Shown piece by piece: positions 59,092 to 64,000 of a stretch of DNA of 64,000 nucleotides. The stretch lies in NCBI RefSeq assembly GCF_900110755.1, contig NZ_FOFF01000016.1, forward strand, positions 86,458 through 150,457, read 5' to 3'. A model generated the notes under the pieces. It was given only the letters and a program-made list of their open reading frames with translations, searched no databases and was not told where the DNA came from. The position numbers were made by a program, and so were the translations under genes. This DNA is from Streptomyces sp. yr375. Its GTDB lineage: Bacteria > Actinomycetota > Actinomycetes > Streptomycetales > Streptomycetaceae. Position 1 is the first letter of the stretch. The number at the start of each line of letters is the position of its first letter.

Positions 59092-60626
59092 TGGTGTTCT
59101 CCACTCGCGATGGTCTCGAGGATCCGGCTGGTGGTGATCTCGGGCCCGTTGGTGAGCCGCGCCACCAGCCGGCGGTCGCGCAGCACCCCGATGGTGTGGC
59201 TGAGCCGGAGCACCTCTTCCAGTTCGGCCGCGATGTACAGCACGGACATGCCGTCCTCGGAGAGGGACACGACCAGTTTCTGGATCTCCGCCTTCGCGCC
59301 GACGTCGATGCCGCGGGTGGGCTCGTCCAGGATCAGCAGCTTCGGCTGGGTGATCAGCCAGCGGGCGAGCAGCACCTTCTGCTGGTTGCCGCCGCTGAGC
59401 TGTCCTACCCGGGCCTCCGGGTCGGCGGGGCGGATGTCCAGGGCCTGGATGTACTTGGCGACGAGTTCGTCGCGCTGGGCGGCCGGTATGGGCCGGGTCC
59501 AGCCGCGGGTCGCCTGGAGGGCGAGGATGATGTTCTCGCGCACGGTCAGATCGGGGACCAGCCCCTCGCTCTTGCGGTTCTCCGAGCAGAACGCGACCCC
59601 GGCGCCGATGGCGTCGTTCGGGGCGTTCATCGGGACCTGCTTGCCGCTGATGGACACCTTGCCGCTGTCGGGCTGGTCGGCGCCGAACAGCAGCCGGGCG
59701 AGCTCGGTGCGGCCGGATCCCAGCAGGCCGGCGAGTCCGAGGACCTCGCCCTTCTTGATCTCCAGGTCGAAGGGGGCGATCCCGCCGCTGCGGCCGAGCC
59801 CCTCGGCCTTGACCAGCGTCTCGCCGACATCGGAGCGCATCTGGTGCTCGTGCAGCCCCTCGAGCTGGTCCAGGGCCTTGCCGATCATCAGCTCGATCAG
59901 TCCGACCTGGTCGAGGTCACGGACCAGGTGCTCGCCGACCAGGGTGCCGTTGCGCAGGATGGTCATGCGGTCGCAGATCTCGTAGATCTGGTCGAGGAAG
60001 TGCGACACGAACAGGATCGCGACGCCCTCGTCCCTCAACTGCCGCATCAGACGGAAGAGTTCGAGGACCTCGTCGCGGTCGAGGCTGGAGGTCGGCTCGT
60101 CGAGGACCAGCACCTTGGTGCCGGATCCCTCGCCGTCGCGGTCCCCGAGGCCCACCGACCGTACGATCGCGACCAGTTGCTGCACGGCCAGCGGGTACGA
60201 GGACAGCGGCGCGGTGACGTCGATGTCGAGCCCGAGCCGGTCGACCAGCTCCGCCGCCTCCTTGCGCATCCGCTTCCACTGGATGCGGCCGGCGCGGGTG
60301 GGTTCGCGTCCGATGAAGATGTTCTCCGCCACCGACAGGTTGGGGCAGAGGTTGACCTCCTGGTAGACGGTGCTGATGCCGGCCTGCTGCGCCTGCAGCG
60401 GGCTGCCGAACCGTACGGACGTGCCGTCGAGGGTGATCGTGCCGCCGTCCAGGGAGTAGACGCCCGTCAGCACCTTGATCATCGTGGACTTTCCGGCGCC
60501 GTTCTCGCCCATCAGGGCGTGTATCTCGCCCGGGAAGAGCCGGAAGTCGACACCCGACAGAGCCCGTACCCCCGGAAATTCCTTGACTATGCCCGTCATC
60601 TCCAGGACGGGCCGCGGCTCTGCCAT
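59088..60626 (-). CDS. Sugar ABC transporter ATP-binding protein (YtfR/RbsA-type)
   Basis: The 512-residue protein has two ABC domains. The first has Walker A GENGAGKST and Walker B VLVLDEPTSSLD. The second has a degenerate Walker A (GLLGSGRTEL) but intact LSGGNQQKVLLARWL and LLILDEPTRGIDVG. That asymmetry is normal for RbsA-type sugar importers. GAGGAG precedes the ATG at MAEPRPVLEM. Confidence 0.93.
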   Translation of the reverse strand: MAEPRPVLEMTGIVKEFPGVRALSGVDFRLFPGEIHALMGENGAGKSTMIKVLTGVYSLDGGTITLDGTSVRFGSPLQAQQAGISTVYQEVNLCPNLSVAENIFIGREPTRAGRIQWKRMRKEAAELVDRLGLDIDVTAPLSSYPLAVQQLVAIVRSVGLGDRDGEGSGTKVLVLDEPTSSLDRDEVLELFRLMRQLRDEGVAILFVSHFLDQIYEICDRMTILRNGTLVGEHLVRDLDQVGLIELMIGKALDQLEGLHEHQMRSDVGETLVKAEGLGRSGGIAPFDLEIKKGEVLGLAGLLGSGRTELARLLFGADQPDSGKVSISGKQVPMNAPNDAIGAGVAFCSENRKSEGLVPDLTVRENIILALQATRGWTRPIPAAQRDELVAKYIQALDIRPADPEARVGQLSGGNQQKVLLARWLITQPKLLILDEPTRGIDVGAKAEIQKLVVSLSEDGMSVLYIAAELEEVLRLSHTIGVLRDRRLVARLTNGPEITTSRILETIASGEHQ

Positions 60627-60723
60627 GGCAGCGCTCCTCATGCGAAGGGTTCGGTTCCGCAGGGAGCCTCGGGGCCGAGGGATCTCGGTCGGCCGGAGGC
60701 TCCCTGCCGGTGGGGGCGGTCGG

Positions 60724-61722
60724 TCAGTACTTGCGGGTGGGGAGCGCGGCCTTGGCCTGGTCCTGCGTGAAGTCGCCCTCCTTGGTCTTGATCCACCGCT
60801 CGACCTTCTCGCCGTCGTGGACCTTCTTCACGATCTCCATCAACTGGGGGCCGAGCAGCGGGTTGCACTCGACGATGCCGTTGATCTTGCCTTCGGACAT
60901 GGCGACGAAGCCGTCCTTCACACCGTCGATCGAGACGATGAGGATGTCCTTGCCGGGCTTCTTGCCGGCCGCCTCGATGGCCTGGATGGCGCCGATGGCC
61001 ATGTCGTCGTTGTGCGCGAAGAGCACGTTGACGTCCGGGTTGGACTGCAGGAAGGCCGCCATGACCTGCTTGCCGCCGGCGCGGGTGAAGTCACCGGTCT
61101 GGCTGATGACGATCTTCCAGTCGGTCTTGTGCTCCGCGTCCATGACCTCCTTGAAGCCCTTGGCGCGCTCGATCGCCGGGGCGGCACCGGTGGTGCCCTC
61201 CAACTGCGCTATCTTCACCGCGCCCTTGTGGCCGGCCGTCACCAGGACCTTCTCCAGCATGCGGGCGGCGCGCCGGCCCTCGTCCGTGAAGTCGGAGCCG
61301 ACCAGGGTCACGTACAGGGACTGGTCGGACGTCTCCACGGAGCGGTCGGTGAGGACCACGGGGATCTTCGCGGCCTTGGCCTCCTTGAGCACCGCGTCCC
61401 AGCCGGTGACGACCACCGGCGAGAAGGCGATGACGTCGACCTTCTGCGCGATGTAGCTGCGGATCGCGGAGATCTGGTTCTCCTGCTTCTGCTGGGCGTC
61501 GGAGAACTTGAGGGTGTAACCCGCCGCCTTCGCGGCCGACTTCACCGACTCGCTGTTGGCGCTCCGCCAGCCGCTCTCCGAGCCGACCTGGGAGAAGCCG
61601 AGGGAGATGGCCTTGCTGCCGCCGGCGGAGGAGGAGCTGCCGTCCTCCTTGGCGCAGGCCGTGAGTCCGGTCGCAGCCGCCACACCGACCGCCGCGGTAA
61701 GGAAGTTCCTTCTGTTCAGCAT
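60724..61722 (-). CDS. Sugar-binding lipoprotein of the ABC transporter (YtfQ-like)
   Basis: The 332-residue protein has an N-terminal Tat-like RRNFL and lipobox LTAC (Cys ~23), then a Peripla_BP_4 domain (LGFSQVGSESGWRSANSESV, VDVIAFSPVVVTGWDAVLKE, FAHNDDMAIGAIQAIEAAGK). The GSESGWR segment is characteristic of YtfQ-type binders. AAAGGAG precedes the ATG. The presence of araD just outside the island hints at a pentose or furanose ligand, but that is inference. Confidence 0.92.
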   Translation of the reverse strand: MLNRRNFLTAAVGVAAATGLTACAKEDGSSSSAGGSKAISLGFSQVGSESGWRSANSESVKSAAKAAGYTLKFSDAQQKQENQISAIRSYIAQKVDVIAFSPVVVTGWDAVLKEAKAAKIPVVLTDRSVETSDQSLYVTLVGSDFTDEGRRAARMLEKVLVTAGHKGAVKIAQLEGTTGAAPAIERAKGFKEVMDAEHKTDWKIVISQTGDFTRAGGKQVMAAFLQSNPDVNVLFAHNDDMAIGAIQAIEAAGKKPGKDILIVSIDGVKDGFVAMSEGKINGIVECNPLLGPQLMEIVKKVHDGEKVERWIKTKEGDFTQDQAKAALPTRKY

Positions 61723-61831
61723 GTTTCTACTCCTTTGTAGACCCGGCCCGGGGATGGGGCTCGGTTGCGTGGGTCGCTTCCGGCGTTCCGTCGGGAACGG
61801 GTAGGCGACGTCGTTCTGTGGATCGGCCAAC

Positions 61832-61847
61832 GTTCGAGATGTCGAAC
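61832..61847. promoter_or_regulatory. Operator candidate of the sugar ABC operon
   Basis: GTTCGA-GATG-TCGAAC is a perfect inverted repeat 110 bp upstream of the binding-protein start. It lies between the operon and the decayed LacI gene, a suitable operator for that lost regulator or another sugar regulator. Confidence 0.5.
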
Positions 61848-61930
61848 ATGCGTGGACGGTGCTGTCAGAGGGGGGGTCGGGGGCGGGTGGGGGTTTCCTG
61901 GGGGACGGTGGCAACAGGGCGACGAGTCCG

Positions 61931-62562
61931 TTTTCCCCACCGTGGAGGGGCCCTGGCGGATGGCACTCGGCAGAGGGGCGATGAATTCCACCTCCGGGAG
62001 GCAAAGGAACCCGACCGCCGCGATGTCATGGGGGTACGGACGCCGCCTTCGCCCGGCATCCGCGGCAACCAGCGCCATCCGGTCGCTGATTGGTCAAGAC
62101 CGCGGCCGGACGCCGGTCTGCCCGCCGGAGCGGTTTCCGGCCCGCACGGTGACCCGGCCGTCGGCCTCCGGCCCCTTCCCGAAACCCGTGGGATGCCAGG
62201 CGACGCGGCGGTCGGCCGCCAGGAGGCGCCTGGCCGCCGTGGGGTCGGGGTGCCTCCGAGACGCGGCCGCCGGCGACCGCCACCACCGGGAAGGCGCCCC
62301 GGAGTTGCGGCGGCGCGGTGGCAGGGCCGTGGAGGGTGGCGCCCGAGGCGATCCCCGGGGCCCCGTCGCGCCGGGTGGCGAGGGCACGCCCGGAGAGAGC
62401 GCGGCGATGACCGACCTCCTCCATCGCGCGCCTCCCTTCGGCTCGCGCCTCGTTCCGCACGGTGCGGCGACTCCCCGGCAGACGGGAAACGGTCTGGTGC
62501 GACACGCCTGTCGACGGTGGGGCGTCAGCCATGGCGGGCGGCCGCAGTGGCGGTTGCGCCAT
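61931..62562 (-). pseudogene. LacI-family regulator, degraded
   Basis: After an excellent ribosome site (AGGAGGTGCGGCC) and ATG, the frame reads MAQPPLRPPAMADAPPSTGV SHQTVSR in LacI style, then weakened LacI sequence (RALATRRDGAPGIASGATLH then GPAT). The end appears in another frame: MALVAADAGRRRRPYPHDIA followed by AVGFLCLPEVEFIAPL and IRQ. This is the LacI ending MAL...PEDIAVVGFDDLPE...TTVRQ. About 630 nt remain of an expected ~1,030, with at least one frameshift near 62,080. Confidence 0.75.
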
Positions 62563-62690
62563 GGCCGCACCTCCTTGGTGGCTGTCCGTCGGCAGAACGG
62601 GAACATGCTGGTAATCCGCCAGGGACGTGTCGCTGTGCGCTGGGTGCGCCACGGCAGTCCCCCCCCTGAAACGCGGTGAATGCGGAGGCC

Positions 62691-62721
62691 ATAGTGAGCG
62701 CCAACCGTTCCCGCCGGTCAA
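62691..62721 (-). promoter_or_regulatory. Sigma-70-type promoter upstream of the LacI pseudogene
   Basis: On the minus strand TTGACC is followed after 18 nt by TCACTA(TGG), a housekeeping-like -35/-10 pair. It lies about 130 bp before the LacI start codon. Confidence 0.45.
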
Positions 62722-62762
62722 GGGGTTGTGCGAGAAGCGGGCCATCACGTTTGGATAACGCG

Positions 62763-62798
62763 GGGTCGCGGGCGGGGCGGACGGCCCGCCCGCGACCC
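62763..62798. terminator. Strong GC hairpin
   Basis: GGGTCGCGGGCGGG and CCCGCCCGCGACCC form a perfect 14-bp stem with an 8-nt loop, just upstream of the promoter. No T-run follows closely. It may insulate the operon. Confidence 0.45.
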
Positions 62799-63274
62799 GG
62801 CACAGAATCGCGTTTTCGTCAGAGAGGTTGACGCTCGGCGGCCGTGGCCCATATTTTCGTCCTTTGAACGAAGAGTCGAACTCTGTACGAAATCTCGGAC
62901 ACTTGGATGGCTTGAGGCGCGACGTCCGGGCCGGCGTCGCCGCCGACGAGCTCGGACCGCGAGGAGTACTGCCGTTCGTGGCGACCTGGTGGAGGCTCAG
63001 GCCGACGCCGTCTCTTCGGTGATCGGGGGATGCGCTGGAGAGTGCGGAGGGCGTGCGCGACGGAGACGAGGGTGGCGTGGTGGCGCCCATCCCGCCAGGT
63101 GCGGCCTTCGAAGCAGGCCGTGGGCCGGGCCCAGGGGCCTGCCTCATCGCGCGGTAGTCGACTCCGCCCGTGCCGAGAAGTGCGGCCGGTCCGACTCCTC
63201 CTACCGCCCCTCCCCCGCCTTGGCACGAGCGGCGGCCCTTGGGGAATCGCCGTAAAGCCTGGGAACTGTTCTCT
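62799..63274. other. Non-coding island end
   Basis: Long open frames here have no ribosome site, domain or sensible composition. Several TTCG/CGAA words (TCGAACTCTGTACGAAA region near 62,876) resemble operator debris. I see no gene. Confidence 0.4.
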
Positions 63275-63304
63275 GTTCCCGACGTTCCCCGACGTTCCCC
63301 GACC
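63275..63304. repeat. GTTCCCCGAC triplet repeat beside attR
   Basis: Three consecutive copies of GTTCCCCGAC (first copy one base shorter) end four bases before the att repeat. Confidence 0.7.
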
Positions 63305-63307
63305 GAA

Positions 63308-63348
63308 CTCCTCAAGCGGGTGTCGCAGGGTCGAATCCTGCCGGGCGC
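63308..63348 (+). repeat. attR: displaced 3' half of tRNA-Arg
   Basis: This 41-nt copy of the tRNA-Arg 3' half differs at three positions, including one in the T loop (GGTTCGAA to GGGTCGAA). There is no 5' half upstream, so it is not a tRNA gene. It is the expected other end of an element inserted into the tRNA gene. Confidence 0.7.
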
Positions 63349-63403
63349 CGGCCTACGTCAAACCACTGACCTGCGCTTTCTTTGCCAGGCAAGCGTTCTG
63401 TTC

Positions 63404-63434
63404 GGCCTCGGACTCCTCGTCCGGGGCCGTTTGC
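63404..63434 (+). terminator. Terminator downstream of attR, probably the ancestral tRNA-Arg terminator
   Basis: GGCCTCGGAC and GTCCGGGGCC form a 10-bp stem with one G-U pair and a TCCTC loop, followed by GTTTG. It is 56 bp past the displaced tRNA end and convergent with araD. Confidence 0.55.
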
Positions 63435-63604
63435 GTGAGCCGTTTGCGAGCGGACGGGCCGCCAGGTCCCGGGCTCCTCTTCGTCGTCGGGCCCGGCTTC
63501 GGAGGCGGTGTTCTTGCCCGGTCTCGCGCCCCCGCGCGAGCGGCCAGGTTCCGGCCAGGGCCGTCGCCTGGCGCGTTCAGTCCGCTCGCCGGCAGCCAGG
63601 TCCG

Positions 63605-64000
63605 TCATCGTGCGATCTGCGGTGCCTCCGGGTTGCCGTAGTAGGCGTCGGGGCCGTGTTTGCGGGTGTAGTGCCGCTCCAGGAGGTGTGGGGGCGGCGG
63701 GCTTGTCGGGGACAGGGCGAAGGTGTGCAGGGCGATGTCGGCGACGGCCTCGCAGATGATGGCGTGTTCGAGGGACTTGCGGGCGGTGGCGCCCCAGGTG
63801 AAGGGGCCGTGGCCGGCGACGAGGGCGCCGGGGACCTCGACCGCTTTGCGGTCGTCGCCGTCCAGCGTGTCGACGATGACGCGGCCGGTGTTGTACTCGT
63901 AGTCCTTCGCGCACTGTTCGGCGGTGAGGTCGGGGGTGCAGGGCAGGGGGCCGTTGAAGGTGTCGGCGTGGGTGGTGCCCAGGACGGGTATCTCGCGGCG
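63605..64000 (-). CDS. araD: L-ribulose-5-phosphate 4-epimerase, C-terminal part
   Basis: The visible 131 residues (start lies beyond the right edge) include TTHADTFNGPLPCTPDLTAE with a metal-ligand His, and VPGALVAGHGPFTWGATARK with the second metal His. The usual ending follows: LLERHYTRKHGPDAYYGNPE then APQIAR. It epimerises L-ribulose 5-phosphate to D-xylulose 5-phosphate in arabinose catabolism. It is outside the right att repeat and convergent with the tRNA direction. Confidence 0.93.
   Translation of the reverse strand, partial: RREIPVLGTTHADTFNGPLPCTPDLTAEQCAKDYEYNTGRVIVDTLDGDDRKAVEVPGALVAGHGPFTWGATARKSLEHAIICEAVADIALHTFALSPTSPPPPHLLERHYTRKHGPDAYYGNPEAPQIAR

Larger units (their letters stand above)
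55056..63348. mobile_element. Remnant genomic island integrated in tRNA-Arg
   Basis: The island is inferred from the 41-nt direct repeat at its ends, a duplicated terminator arrangement, and the content between: short XRE gene, gene remnants, HAD phosphatase, sugar ABC transporter and a decayed LacI gene. No integrase, excisionase or transfer gene is visible, so it would be immobile now. Transporter codon usage looks native. Confidence 0.55.

Noticed and set aside
62026..63315. 429-codon minus-strand frame
   Set aside because: Only the part after 62,562 resembles a protein (LacI, degraded); upstream residues are not protein-like.
63308..63348. Second tRNA-Arg gene
   Set aside because: Only the 3' half is present; no D arm or 5' acceptor precedes it.

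Overview
The window is chromosomal DNA from a Streptomyces (or very close relative). The evidence is very high G+C with strong third-position GC, GTG/TTG starts, a hrdD-type sigma factor, a sepX/glp cell-division neighbourhood, XRE(DUF5753)-DUF397 pairs, and tRNAs without encoded CCA. Most of it looks like conserved core-arm chromosome. Two stretches look accessory: a small terpene locus at about 11.6-14.3 kb, and a tRNA-Arg-bounded island at about 55.1-63.3 kb.

Layout. 0-11.6 kb: 5' part of a tricorn-like protease (minus strand), TetR plus MMPL exporter, an ATPase-fold regulator convergent with the exporter, an XRE/DUF397 pair, a translationally coupled monooxygenase-hydrolase-SDR operon divergent from a MerR regulator, exonuclease III and a GNAT enzyme. 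11.6-14.3 kb: terpene cyclase, prenyl diphosphate synthase and an acyltransferase-3 with its middle missing, in one minus-strand operon. 14.7-20.4 kb: tRNA-Ala(CGC), then a minus-strand cluster read galU-moeA-moaC-mog-rimJ-like-sepX. This matches the actinobacterial locus in which the MoeA paralogue Glp and a membrane partner act on FtsZ. 20.5-35.7 kb: 5-formyl-THF cyclo-ligase, a membrane-anchored penicillin-acylase-family protein, a cation/H+ antiporter that appears to start at CTG, an MFS protein, an FmdB zinc ribbon behind a CIRCE-like operator, MTA phosphorylase, MscL, LtrA, a DmpA/NylC-like peptidase, an L,D-transpeptidase lipoprotein and small unknowns.

35.9-43.9 kb: fructose operon (fruR-fruK-fruA), then a DHA2 exporter divergent from a WYL regulator, then a TetR gene. 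43.9-45.5 kb has no convincing gene but carries an exact 20-bp tandem array and a strand-skewed segment downstream of hrdD. 45.5-55.0 kb: hrdD behind a consensus sigma-R promoter, a bar/pat-like GNAT, a DOPA-dioxygenase-like enzyme divergent from MarR, a TetR/MFS pair, an M6 metalloprotease, and an IclR protein built from two complete IclR units.

55.0-63.4 kb: intact tRNA-Arg(CCT) is followed by its own terminator. About 8.2 kb downstream is a 41-nt near copy of its 3' half (3 mismatches), itself followed by a second terminator. I read this as the two ends of an integrated island. Between them are a short XRE gene, gene remnants, a HAD phosphatase, a complete YtfQ/R/T-YjfF-type sugar ABC transporter, and a decayed LacI regulator pseudogene just upstream of the transporter. 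No integrase is visible. The window ends in araD (L-ribulose-5-phosphate 4-epimerase), outside the right repeat.

Starts were chosen from Shine-Dalgarno sites, overlaps and family length. Function calls rest on motif reading and family knowledge; no database search was possible.
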